From the NCBI GenBank assembly GCA_036398095.1, contig DASWHR010000093.1:1-6270 (forward strand): a stretch of 6,270 nt of DNA. The letters run 5' to 3'. The stretch is from DASWHR01 sp036398095. Its GTDB lineage: Bacteria > Actinomycetota > AC-67. The translations under genes were made by a program, and so were the position numbers. This document shows positions 1-5,340 of this stretch, in pieces (the first letter of the stretch is position 1; each line of letters starts with the position of its first letter). The notes beneath the pieces were generated by a model. It did not search any database, was not told the DNA's origin, and worked only from the letters and a program-made list of their open reading frames with translations.

Positions 1-184
1 GCTCCGCCTCGTCCGTGAGCCGCTTCAACTCCTCGAGCAACCGCTCGTCGGCGGTGTTCGCCCGGGCCGCACCCTGACCCGCCGGCTGCGCCGGATCGCC
101 CCACCCGCTCGAATAGCGCGGCGTCTGCGCCGCGGCCGGCAGAGCCAGCGCCGCGCCGCACATCGCGACAGCAAACATCCTCAT
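1..184 (-). CDS. Secreted protein of unknown function, N-terminal part only (runs off the left edge)
   Basis: Only the first 61 codons are in the window, so the function is not recognisable. The protein opens MRMFAVAMCGAALALPAAAQ: a short basic start, a hydrophobic Ala/Leu core and an AAA-Q cleavage site, which is a textbook Sec signal peptide for a periplasmic or secreted protein. The mature part begins TPRYSSGWGDPAQPAG, a Gly/Pro/Ala-rich linker, then turns charged and probably helical (ADERLLEELKRLTDEAE). The start is uncertain: ATG at 184-182 and ATG at 178-176 share the frame, and the nearest purine-rich stretch (GGGAG, near 202-206) is rather far from either. The gene lies 68 bp downstream of the PEP-CTERM gene in the same direction, so the two could be co-transcribed. 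No promoter of its own is evident in that gap. Confidence 0.7.
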   Translation of the reverse strand, partial: MRMFAVAMCGAALALPAAAQTPRYSSGWGDPAQPAGQGAARANTADERLLEELKRLTDEAE

Positions 185-252
185 CGAATTCGTCCGCTCG
201 TCTCCCTTCGCACAGTGTCACGCCGCGCGCGGCCGAATGCAAGAAGCGCCGG

Positions 253-1458
253 TCAGGCGGCGCGCCGGCGGCGGCGGGCGAGCGCGAGCCCGGCAAGGCC
301 GAGGCCGAACAAAGCGAAAGTGGCTGGTTCCGGTACCAAATAGCTCGCGATCGGAAATGGCGTGTCGGCAGTCGCGTTCGTCAACTCACCATCGAGCGCA
401 TTACGCCCGCTGAAGATCCAGTTTTCCAGCACGAATACATTGCCGTCCGGGCCTGTGCCGTTCACGCGGTAGGCCCAGCCATCCTCGTAGTCCCAGGGCT
501 CCCCCGTCCCGTCGACGTTGATGTCGCCGAACAGGTCGACAACCCCGCCGTTGAGGAAAAACTCGATGGCGTCATCGCCGTTGATCAAGGCAACGCTATC
601 GACGAAATCGGGGCTGAACCCGAAGAAGTTCTGGAACGCCGTCGACTCCGAAGCGACGTAGATGAACTCGCCCGCGGTGGCCGACCCCGATAGCGCGAAC
701 TCTTGCCCGTCCGAGCCGCCGCCGTTATTGGCCGAGCCGAGCCCGTACTTCGACAAGTCGGCAATGTCGGCGAGCGCCATCAGCTCGACCACCTTGGGCA
801 CGCCGCCCACGAGCGGCCCGTCGACGATGCCGGTGATGACCAACTCGGACTGCTCCGGAATCGTGGAGAAGGTACCCGCGGGCATAGGCGTCGCGGCGGA
901 GGCGTTCGTGGTCTCGCCGTCGAGGGCGTTGGGGCCGCTGAATGTCCAATTGGCCTGATTGAACGTCGTGCCGTCCGGCCCGGTATTGCCGACGCGGTAG
1001 GCCCAGCCGTCCATGTACTCCCAGGGCTGCCCGGTGCCGCTCAGGTTGATGTCGCCGAACGTGTCGATGACGGTGCCGTTGACGAACAGCTCCAACGCGT
1101 CGTCGCCGTTGATCGAGGCCGCGCTGCTCGTGAAGTTCGGCGCGAAGCCGAAGAAGCTTGTGAACGACGGTACCTCGGTAGCGACGTAAAGGTAGCTTCC
1201 CTGAGTGGCCGAGCCCGAGAAGGTGAACTCTTCGCCGTCCGAGCCGCCGCCGTTGTTGGCGGAGCCAAAACCGTAGACCGACAGGTCTGCGATGTCCGCG
1301 GTCGCGTAAAATTCGACCGCTTTGGGAAGCCCCCCGGACAGCGGTCCGTCGATGACACCGCTGAGAACCAAGGTGGCGGACGCTTTCGGGGGCGAAAGGA
1401 CGAACAGAATGCCCGCGACAATCGCGGCGTACGACAACGCGCACCGGCGCCTCGCCAT
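253..1458 (-). CDS. PEP-CTERM surface protein with two tandem lamin-tail-like domains
   Basis: A 401-residue exported protein. Residues 1-28 are a signal peptide (MARRRC, hydrophobic core, cut near ASA-TL). Two near-identical domains follow, about 30-198 and 206-374, each containing the blocks GSANNGGGSDG, FFGF.P, INGDDA.E.F, FGDIN, GTG.PW.Y and DGWAYRV. This pattern is known from lamin-tail-type (LTD) domains of bacterial extracellular proteins, often attached to secreted nucleases. No nuclease domain is present here. The C-terminus is a classic PEP-CTERM sorting signal: VPEPAT at 375-380, a hydrophobic helix at about 381-394, then a run of five Arg. In known systems exosortase cleaves such proteins at the membrane on their way to the cell surface or extracellular matrix. 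The ATG at 1458 was chosen because GAGGTGGG sits just upstream and the signal peptide begins there; the frame stays open back to 1626 but that stretch carries the promoter. A role in surface, biofilm or floc formation is inference. Export and sorting are secure; the ligand is unknown. Confidence 0.9.
   Translation of the reverse strand: MARRRCALSYAAIVAGILFVLSPPKASATLVLSGVIDGPLSGGLPKAVEFYATADIADLSVYGFGSANNGGGSDGEEFTFSGSATQGSYLYVATEVPSFTSFFGFAPNFTSSAASINGDDALELFVNGTVIDTFGDINLSGTGQPWEYMDGWAYRVGNTGPDGTTFNQANWTFSGPNALDGETTNASAATPMPAGTFSTIPEQSELVITGIVDGPLVGGVPKVVELMALADIADLSKYGLGSANNGGGSDGQEFALSGSATAGEFIYVASESTAFQNFFGFSPDFVDSVALINGDDAIEFFLNGGVVDLFGDINVDGTGEPWDYEDGWAYRVNGTGPDGNVFVLENWIFSGRNALDGELTNATADTPFPIASYLVPEPATFALFGLGLAGLALARRRRRAA
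256..336 (-). other. PEP-CTERM sorting signal
   Basis: The last 27 codons encode V-P-E-P-A-T, a hydrophobic stretch rich in Phe, Leu, Gly and Ala, then R-R-R-R-R-A-A. This is the standard three-part PEP-CTERM tail recognised by exosortase (EpsH/XrtA-type). No exosortase gene lies in the window, so one must be sought elsewhere in the genome. Confidence 0.92.
337..1371 (-). repeat. Internal tandem duplication encoding the two lamin-tail-like domains
   Basis: The coding sequence carries two copies of one domain: residues 30-198 (1371-865) and 206-374 (843-337). The period is 176 residues (528 bp), with a 7-residue linker, TIPEQSE. A hand alignment needs no gaps and gives about 109 identical residues out of 169 (roughly 64%). 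The DNA has clearly diverged, so this is an old duplication and not a recent slippage product. Confidence 0.85.
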
Positions 1459-1460
1459 GT

Positions 1461-1468
1461 CCCACCTC
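1461..1468 (-). promoter_or_regulatory. Ribosome binding site that fixes the PEP-CTERM gene start
   Basis: GAGGTGGG on the minus strand ends two bases before the ATG at 1458, with its GAGG core six bases from the start codon. No comparable site precedes the in-frame ATG at 1626. This supports the 401-residue product over a 457-residue version. Confidence 0.7.
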
Positions 1469-1508
1469 GCTGGCTTAAAGGCGTTGTCACGTAGAATGCG
1501 AAGACCGA

Positions 1509-1525
1509 TGCAAGAATCGTGCCAA
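1509..1525 (-). promoter_or_regulatory. Sigma-54 (RpoN) -24/-12 promoter of the PEP-CTERM gene
   Basis: The minus strand reads TTGGCACGATTCTTGCA. This agrees with the sigma-54 consensus (YTGGCACG, four bases, TTGCW) at every defined position. The invariant GG (1523-1522) and GC (1511-1510) are separated by exactly 10 bp. Transcription would begin near 1498, leaving a leader of about 40 nt before the ATG. Such promoters need an activated enhancer-binding protein; candidate sites lie at 1589-1648. Confidence 0.85.
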
Positions 1526-1588
1526 CTGGGTAAATGCGGCCTTTCCCGCGCCTTGCAGGCTGCCAAGGCACGGGCGGAAGGGCCAAGT

Positions 1589-1606
1589 TGTAAAAAATTC
1601 CGACGG
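1589..1606 (+). promoter_or_regulatory. Proximal copy of a candidate enhancer (activator) site
   Basis: TGTAAAAAATTCCGACGG, given on the plus strand. It matches the copy at 1631-1648 at 13 of 18 positions, with shared blocks TGTAAAA and CCGAC. It lies about 90-110 bp upstream of the predicted start near 1498, a normal distance for sigma-54 activator sites. It overlaps the foot and T-run of the putative terminator at 1592-1619. It may be a binding site for a PrsR-like regulator (a PEP-CTERM box); I cannot verify the published box sequence from memory. Confidence 0.5.
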
Positions 1607-1619
1607 ATTACCGGGAATT
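1592..1619 (-). terminator. Possible rho-independent terminator of the tad cluster
   Basis: Read on the minus strand, AATTCC-CGG, loop TAAT, then CCG-(TC bulge)-GGAATT folds into a 6+3 bp stem. The last two T of that arm plus four more make a T-run (1597-1592). It lies 42-69 bp past the stop at 1661, the right place to end the tad transcript. The stem is only moderately stable because of the bulge and A/T base pairs, and the site coincides with a candidate activator element. Confidence 0.45.
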
Positions 1620-1630
1620 TGCTCAAATTG

Positions 1631-1648
1631 TGTAAAATTTGCCGACAC
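1631..1648 (+). promoter_or_regulatory. Distal copy of a candidate enhancer (activator) site
   Basis: TGTAAAATTTGCCGACAC, given on the plus strand. It starts exactly 42 bp from the proximal copy, which is four helical turns at 10.5 bp, so both copies would face the same side of the DNA. TGT and ACA at the ends of this copy form a weak dyad, as expected for a dimeric Fis-type DNA-binding domain. It sits about 135-150 bp upstream of the predicted sigma-54 start site. Confidence 0.5.
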
Positions 1649-1660
1649 TCGGACTATAGC

Positions 1661-1978
1661 TCATTTCCCGCCTACCAACTTCGTCCGCTGCATCCGCGAC
1701 GCGTCGAGAAAGAAATAACCGATCCCGTAGGGCCGGCTGCCGATCGAACCGCCGCCCGGGCCGCTGATCGGGCCGGGCATGGGGGACGGGAAAGGCAGCG
1801 GCCGCGGGTGCAGCCGGAACGACGCCGGATCGACGCGCCGGACCTGGGGCGGAATCACGTGCCGCCCGATGGAGAACGAGCCGTCCGGACCATACCGTCC
1901 GCGCGCCGCAAGGTCGGACGCGCCGGGAACGGCCCACCACATGGCGGCGAGAGCAAGACTGAAGATCGGCCGCACCAT
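1661..1978 (-). CDS. Small Pro/Gly-rich secreted protein, unknown function
   Basis: A 105-residue product that I do not recognise. It starts MVRPIFSLALAAMWWAVPG, a short basic start and hydrophobic segment with a likely signal cleavage between residues 20 and 26 (after GAS or LAA). The mature part is basic and rich in Pro, Gly, Arg and Ser, with GRYGPDGSFSIGRHVIPP, PRPLPFPSPMPGPISGP and GGGSIGSRPYGIGYFF, suggesting an extended, largely unstructured chain. There is no Cys. It follows the second tadE-like stop by 35 bp in the same direction, which fits the last gene of the tad cluster. No clear ribosome binding site is visible before 1978, and the frame is open well upstream inside tadE, so the start rests on the signal peptide alone. 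An envelope protein linked to the pseudopilins is inference; a chance open frame in GC-rich DNA is the main alternative. Confidence 0.55.
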   Translation of the reverse strand: MVRPIFSLALAAMWWAVPGASDLAARGRYGPDGSFSIGRHVIPPQVRRVDPASFRLHPRPLPFPSPMPGPISGPGGGSIGSRPYGIGYFFLDASRMQRTKLVGGK

Positions 1979-2013
1979 CGCGTTAGCATAGCCGTGCTCG
2001 CGCGCGGCCGCAC

Positions 2014-2463
2014 TCACGAAAAGAGCGGCATCCGTGACTTGCCGGTGAGTGTAATCGATTCGATTGGCACGAACGACACGATCGCCGCGAAGGGGCAGCT
2101 GGCCGTTACGGTCACAAACGTGACGCCGTTCACGACTTCCTGCGAGACCGTGAAGGTCACGTCGGCCGGATCGAGCACCATCAGCTTGCTTTCCGCGTAG
2201 GCCTGAATTTGCTCGGTGGTCGCGGCAGGATTGATCATCACGAAGCGTGAGGCCTTGTCGGCGACATATTGCAGCTCGTGATCGGTCCACATGACGCGGC
2301 TGAACTCGACCGTGCCGAAGACGAACAGCAGGAACACCGGCGCGGCGACGCCAAATTCGACCGCCGCCGCGCCCGACCGATCTGTCAGGCCCCGAACGAA
2401 ACCGCGCAGTCGACGGCCCGCGGAGCCGGTGCAAGCCGTCAGCCGTGATCGAAGACCGGTCAT
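2014..2463 (-). CDS. TadE-like pseudopilin
   Basis: A 149-residue TadE-family protein, an inner-membrane minor pseudopilin of tight-adherence (Tad/Flp) type IVc pilus systems. After a basic cytoplasmic leader (1-30) comes the family signature DRSGAAAVEFGVAAPVFLLF. The hydrophobic helix covers about residues 32-52 and leads into EFSRVMWTDHELQYVADKASRFV, the conserved amphipathic continuation. Prepilin peptidase would cut after Gly31 and leave Glu36 at position +5, the canonical arrangement. The periplasmic part (about 75-149) is mostly beta-like with one Cys (123). The ATG at 2463 overlaps the stop of the preceding gene as TGATG, so translation is probably coupled. An upstream in-frame ATG at 2631 would add 56 arginine-rich residues antisense in character and is rejected. 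The family is sure; which pilus it serves cannot be told here. Confidence 0.9.
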   Translation of the reverse strand: MTGLRSRLTACTGSAGRRLRGFVRGLTDRSGAAAVEFGVAAPVFLLFVFGTVEFSRVMWTDHELQYVADKASRFVMINPAATTEQIQAYAESKLMVLDPADVTFTVSQEVVNGVTFVTVTASCPFAAIVSFVPIESITLTGKSRMPLFS

Positions 2464-2921
2464 CAGCGGACCCGCAATGTCGCCGCGCTTTCCAGCGTGA
2501 AGTCGGGCATTACCCCGCTTGCCTCGAGGAAGCTCTCCGCCGGCTGCGACAGCACAATCGTGACGAACATGTTGCTGAGCGAACCGTCGGAGCAGGTGTC
2601 GGCGCAATTGGCCGCGCCGGTGCCCGGACATTCGCAGAACTGGTTGACGACGACCGAAAGGGTCTCGGGTGAAAGGTTGCCCGACTCCACGGCCACCTCT
2701 GCGATCGCCGCCTCGTCGCCGGGAAACTTCGTCGCAAACTCGACGGCCGCCCGCGCGGCATTCGACAGCCGGATCGACTGGCTGGTGACGGCTCCCAACT
2801 CGAATAGCCCGAGCACCGTCGTTGTCAGCAGGGTTGAAACGAGCCCGAGCTCAACCAGCACGTTGCCACGTTCGCAAGCAACGAACCGGCGGTACAGGTT
2901 CGATTGGCGTAGCCGATTCAT
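2463..2921 (-). CDS. TadE-like pseudopilin with a four-cysteine cluster
   Basis: A 152-residue TadE/TadG-like membrane pseudopilin. A short basic leader (MNRLRQSNLYRRFVACERG) is followed by NVLVELGLVSTLLTTTVLGL, a pilin-type hydrophobic helix at about 20-44. Cleavage after Gly19 puts Glu24 at +5, as prepilin peptidase requires. The helix continues into SQSIRLSNAARAAVEFA, as in other TadE proteins. The periplasmic part carries Cys96, Cys98, Cys106 and Cys110 within 15 residues, spaced for two disulfides or a small loop. The start at 2921 overlaps the tadG stop as ATGA, and the stop (2465-2463) shares one base with the next ATG. Both overlaps mark a polycistronic unit with coupled translation. 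Low sequence identity to its neighbour beyond the helix suggests a separate pseudopilin role, not a recent duplicate. Confidence 0.87.
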   Translation of the reverse strand: MNRLRQSNLYRRFVACERGNVLVELGLVSTLLTTTVLGLFELGAVTSQSIRLSNAARAAVEFATKFPGDEAAIAEVAVESGNLSPETLSVVVNQFCECPGTGAANCADTCSDGSLSNMFVTIVLSQPAESFLEASGVMPDFTLESAATLRVR

Positions 2922-4228
2922 TCGACGATCCTCACGCCGACGATTTCGAGGGGCGAGATGCCGGCTTCGTCGCAACCGGTGTTCACGATGTTCGAATTGC
3001 CGACGAAGCTGACTGTCCTGCCGATGATCTGCGTGCAGGTCGATCCGGCGGCGGCGTTTCCGCCGGACCACTCGACGTTTTGCTTCGGCACATAGATGGC
3101 GCCGGTCAAAAGCATCGACGATCCGCCGTTAAACTTCATGGCTTGGCCCGACGGCGCACGGCGATCCTGATAGAACAAGATGCCCTTGAACGGGTCGGAG
3201 TCGGAGGTCGGCGCGTTCAGCAGCACGTCGGCCCCGCCGTTGATCACGATGGTGCCGATCTGGCCGGGCGCCGCCGCCGTCAACACGAACGTCACGCCGT
3301 CTGCCGCATCGGGGCACGAGCATCGCAGGCGTGCGGTCGCGGCGATGTTGATATCGCCCTCGTTGATGAAATAGGTCCCGGGGTTCAGCGTGATGTTGGC
3401 GTTGGCGCCGAAATTGATGCCGTTGCAATAGACGCCGGGATTGATGGTCGATATCACGTTGTTGAAGCTCGTGTTGTTGTATTGACACGCCCCGAACGAC
3501 GGGATGAGGACGTCCGCATACGGGTCGGGGATCGGCCATGCGTTCACGGTCGGCGGATCCTCGAGGGTCAGCGTCACCGAGGCACCGACCGTGATGTTGC
3601 CTGCCGTCCAGAGCGAGTCCGCGTTCATGAAGGCGCTGCCGGACAAAGCAATGGCGGAGCTGCTCGTCGAGTTGGCCGCGAGGACGCACGCTTCCATGTC
3701 GATGTTGGGATTGCCCTGATTTTTGATCGCCGCGTTGGCGGTCGGATCGAGCGCCAATACGCACGCTGTGCCGGTCACCTCGACTGCGGCGACGCTGCGC
3801 GCGCGGATGGTGAACGCGTCGACGAACAGCGACGAGAACAGAAGCGACTGCTTCTCGCCGAGCACGACTTCGACCGCGGACTGGTCGCCCTCGTTCGACC
3901 CCGAAACCGGCGGATTATTGATGACGATCGTGTTTGGCGCCGCGTTCTCGAACCCGTTGCGCACGGCCTCGAGCGTGGCGGCCGACACCACCTCCGTCGG
4001 ATGGCCCTTGGCGCGCTCGAACGCGCCCGACAGCGCAGCCGCGTCCGACGCGGTCTGCAGCGACCGGCTGGCGGTGTACCAGATGCCCGTCTCGATGCCG
4101 AGTCCGGCGACGCCCATCAGCCCCGGCAGCACCAGGGCATAGGTCACCAGCATGGCGCCGTCGCGGTCCTCGCGGAAACGTGCGGCCCTCTCCGCCAGCA
4201 TGCGCAGCAACGATTTGCGCGGCGTCAT
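2918..4228 (-). CDS. tadG: TadG-like pilus assembly protein
   Basis: A 436-residue TadG-type protein, a membrane-anchored minor component of Tad pilus systems. A basic leader (1-23) precedes a pilin-like hydrophobic helix, DGAMLVTYALVLPGLMGVAG (23-42), then WYTASRSLQTASDAAALSGA, the conserved TadG motif. Thr29 takes the place of the Glu at +5, usual for TadG and unlike TadE. From about residue 155 onward the periplasmic part begins ACVLALDP and repeats N/G-rich strands (for example ITLNPGTYFINEG and GTIVINGGADVLLN), with scattered cysteines, as in a right-handed beta-helix. It ends with the family block GAIYVPKQNVEWSGG...CTQIIGRTVSFVGNS. AGGGG lies ten bases before the ATG at 4228; an internal ATG (residue 10) is a less likely start. 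It is first in the cluster, and its stop overlaps the next start. The symbol follows family resemblance only; no ATPase or Flp gene is nearby to confirm the system. Confidence 0.87.
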   Translation of the reverse strand: MTPRKSLLRMLAERAARFREDRDGAMLVTYALVLPGLMGVAGLGIETGIWYTASRSLQTASDAAALSGAFERAKGHPTEVVSAATLEAVRNGFENAAPNTIVINNPPVSGSNEGDQSAVEVVLGEKQSLLFSSLFVDAFTIRARSVAAVEVTGTACVLALDPTANAAIKNQGNPNIDMEACVLAANSTSSSAIALSGSAFMNADSLWTAGNITVGASVTLTLEDPPTVNAWPIPDPYADVLIPSFGACQYNNTSFNNVISTINPGVYCNGINFGANANITLNPGTYFINEGDINIAATARLRCSCPDAADGVTFVLTAAAPGQIGTIVINGGADVLLNAPTSDSDPFKGILFYQDRRAPSGQAMKFNGGSSMLLTGAIYVPKQNVEWSGGNAAAGSTCTQIIGRTVSFVGNSNIVNTGCDEAGISPLEIVGVRIVE

Positions 4229-4292
4229 CGTGCCGTCACCCCTATCTTCCCCCGTTTACGTTGGTTCAAAGGATTTCAGAAATTTGTTAAGG

Positions 4293-4306
4293 CCAAATTA
4301 ATTTGG
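4293..4306. repeat. Perfect 14-bp palindrome, possible operator
   Basis: CCAAATTAATTTGG reads identically on both strands. It would lie about 23-36 bases downstream of the predicted tadG transcript start, a position where a bound repressor could block the tad cluster. No particular regulator is recognised. Confidence 0.4.
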
Positions 4307-4335
4307 AGTTAAAATTAAGTTCGAATCCGAATTAT

Positions 4336-4364
4336 ATTATGATTTATTCGAGTATAACTGCCAA
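4336..4364 (-). promoter_or_regulatory. Predicted housekeeping (sigma-70-type) promoter of the tad cluster
   Basis: On the minus strand, TTGGCA (4364-4359), a 17-bp spacer, then CATAAT (4341-4336). The start would be near 4329, giving a leader of about 100 nt before tadG. AT-rich DNA produces such matches easily; TATAAT a few bases further on is an alternative -10 with a poorer spacer. Confidence 0.45.
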
Positions 4365-4555
4365 CACACCTTTATTATATTGAGGTATTATTTAAGTTTC
4401 TCCAGAACGACTTGCCGGCATTCCAATGGATTGGAGGCGAGCCTCGGCGAGCCTCCGTCGCTTCAGCGGTGGGTGCGCTCCGGCTCGCGTCGCTTGATCG
4501 CCACCCGCCGGACGCGGAAGATGCCCCGCGGCGCCGCGCGCAGCGGCCGCGCGTC

Positions 4556-4562
4556 AGGGAGG
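4556..4562 (+). promoter_or_regulatory. Strong ribosome binding site of the GST gene
   Basis: AGGGAGG lies five bases before the ATG at 4568. It decides the start against an in-frame ATG at 4412, which would add 52 arginine-rich residues in front of the thioredoxin fold. Confidence 0.8.
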
Positions 4563-4567
4563 ACGGC

Positions 4568-5329
4568 ATGCTGGAGCTCTACCATTCGGGTCACACGACC
4601 TGCTCGAAGCAGGTGCGGCAATGCCTCACCGAGAAGGGCATCGCCTACGTGAGCCGCTACATCGAGCTGTGGAGTTACGAGAACCTCGGTCCCGACTATC
4701 TGCGGCTCAACCCGAACGGCGTCGTGCCGACCTTGGTGCACGACGGCGTGCCGCTCATCAACTCGTTCTGCATCATGGAGTACGTCGAGGACGTGTTCCC
4801 CGACCGGCCGCTCCGCCCCGCCGATCCGGTTGACCGCGCCAAGCAGCGCCTGTGGTCGTGGATCGCCGACGACGTTCACCCCTCGGTCGCCAACGCGACC
4901 TACAGCACCAACATGCGCGGCCGCCACCGCAACATGGACCGCGCGACGGTCGACAAGGTGGCGTCGATGATGCCGGTGCCGGAACGGCGCGACCGGTTCC
5001 TGCGCACCGCGGGCGAAGGCTTCAGCGACCGCGAGCTCGACCTCGCCTGGGCGCGCATTTCCTTCGTGCTCGACCGGCTCGAGGGCGCGCTCGGCGCCGG
5101 ACCGTGGATCGTCGGCGCGTTCTATTCGCTGGCCGACGTGGCGATGCTCGCGATCGTCGACCGTATCAAGGAACTCAAGCCCGAGATGATCGCGCCGACG
5201 CGGCTGCCGCGCGTCGCGGCGTGGCACGCGGCGAGCCTGGCGCGACCGGCCGCCGCCAAGGTGTACGCGCACGACACCGACGAGGTGCCGCGCCGTCCCG
5301 ATCGCATCGCGATCCGCGCGACCGGCTGA
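4568..5329 (+). CDS. Glutathione S-transferase family protein, LigF-like type
   Basis: A 253-residue cytosolic glutathione transferase. Residues 1-80 form the thioredoxin-like glutathione domain: MLELYHSGHTTCSKQVRQCL (strand 1, active-site loop, helix 1; Ser7 or the TTC around 10-12 are candidate catalytic residues), then NPNGVVPTLVHDG with the cis-Pro at 54, and NSFCIMEYVEDVFPD, where Ser67 takes the glutathione-binding position. Residues 90-235 are the helical domain, with FYSLADVAML (N-capping box Ser187-x-x-Asp190). LRPADPVDRA, MPVPERRDR and the long GF..RELD insert resemble, from memory, LigF of the lignin beta-aryl-ether pathway. Many relatives of that type have other substrates, so etherase activity is only a possibility; broader detoxification is equally likely. 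The start is set by AGGGAGG. It is transcribed away from the tad cluster and meets the VOC gene tail to tail. Confidence 0.9.
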   Translation: MLELYHSGHTTCSKQVRQCLTEKGIAYVSRYIELWSYENLGPDYLRLNPNGVVPTLVHDGVPLINSFCIMEYVEDVFPDRPLRPADPVDRAKQRLWSWIADDVHPSVANATYSTNMRGRHRNMDRATVDKVASMMPVPERRDRFLRTAGEGFSDRELDLAWARISFVLDRLEGALGAGPWIVGAFYSLADVAMLAIVDRIKELKPEMIAPTRLPRVAAWHAASLARPAAAKVYAHDTDEVPRRPDRIAIRATG

Positions 5330-5340
5330 CCGCGCGGCGA

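Larger units (their letters stand above)
4229..4567. other. Divergent intergenic region with an AT-rich island
   Basis: A 339-bp spacer between divergent tadG and the GST gene. About 4250-4410 is markedly AT-rich (runs such as TTATATTATGATTTATT) against GC-rich surroundings. It contains a predicted minus-strand promoter (4336-4364) and a perfect palindrome (4293-4306). The GST side holds an inverted repeat, TCCAAT-GG-ATTGGA (4422-4435), and alternative short hairpins made from GAGGC/GCCTC repeats (4433-4456). I see no convincing plus-strand promoter and no coding region. Confidence 0.8.

Noticed and set aside
703..1494. Plus-strand open frame opposite the PEP-CTERM gene
   Set aside because: An antisense shadow; the minus frame has a signal peptide, repeated domains and a sorting tail.
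1459..1626. 56-residue N-terminal extension of the PEP-CTERM protein
   Set aside because: It would bury the signal peptide inside the protein and cover the sigma-54 promoter. A good ribosome binding site precedes the ATG at 1458 instead.
1979..2434. Upstream part of the frame that contains the small Pro-rich protein
   Set aside because: It overlaps tadE in another frame and its sequence is Arg-rich without features. Only the part from 1978 on, with the signal peptide, is plausible.
2822..4312. Long plus-strand open frame of 496 codons
   Set aside because: It lies antisense to tadG and the TadE-like gene. Its product is Arg/Asp/Gly/Val-rich with no domain, as expected from the reverse strand of GC-rich coding DNA.
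4359..4374. TTGGCAG-like start of a second sigma-54 promoter before tadG
   Set aside because: The GC half (TTGC) is missing at the required 10-bp spacing. A sigma-70-type reading with a 17-bp spacer fits better.
5330..5340. CCGCGCGG palindrome between the convergent stops as a shared terminator
   Set aside because: It is four base pairs per arm with no loop and no T-run, so it cannot form a useful hairpin.
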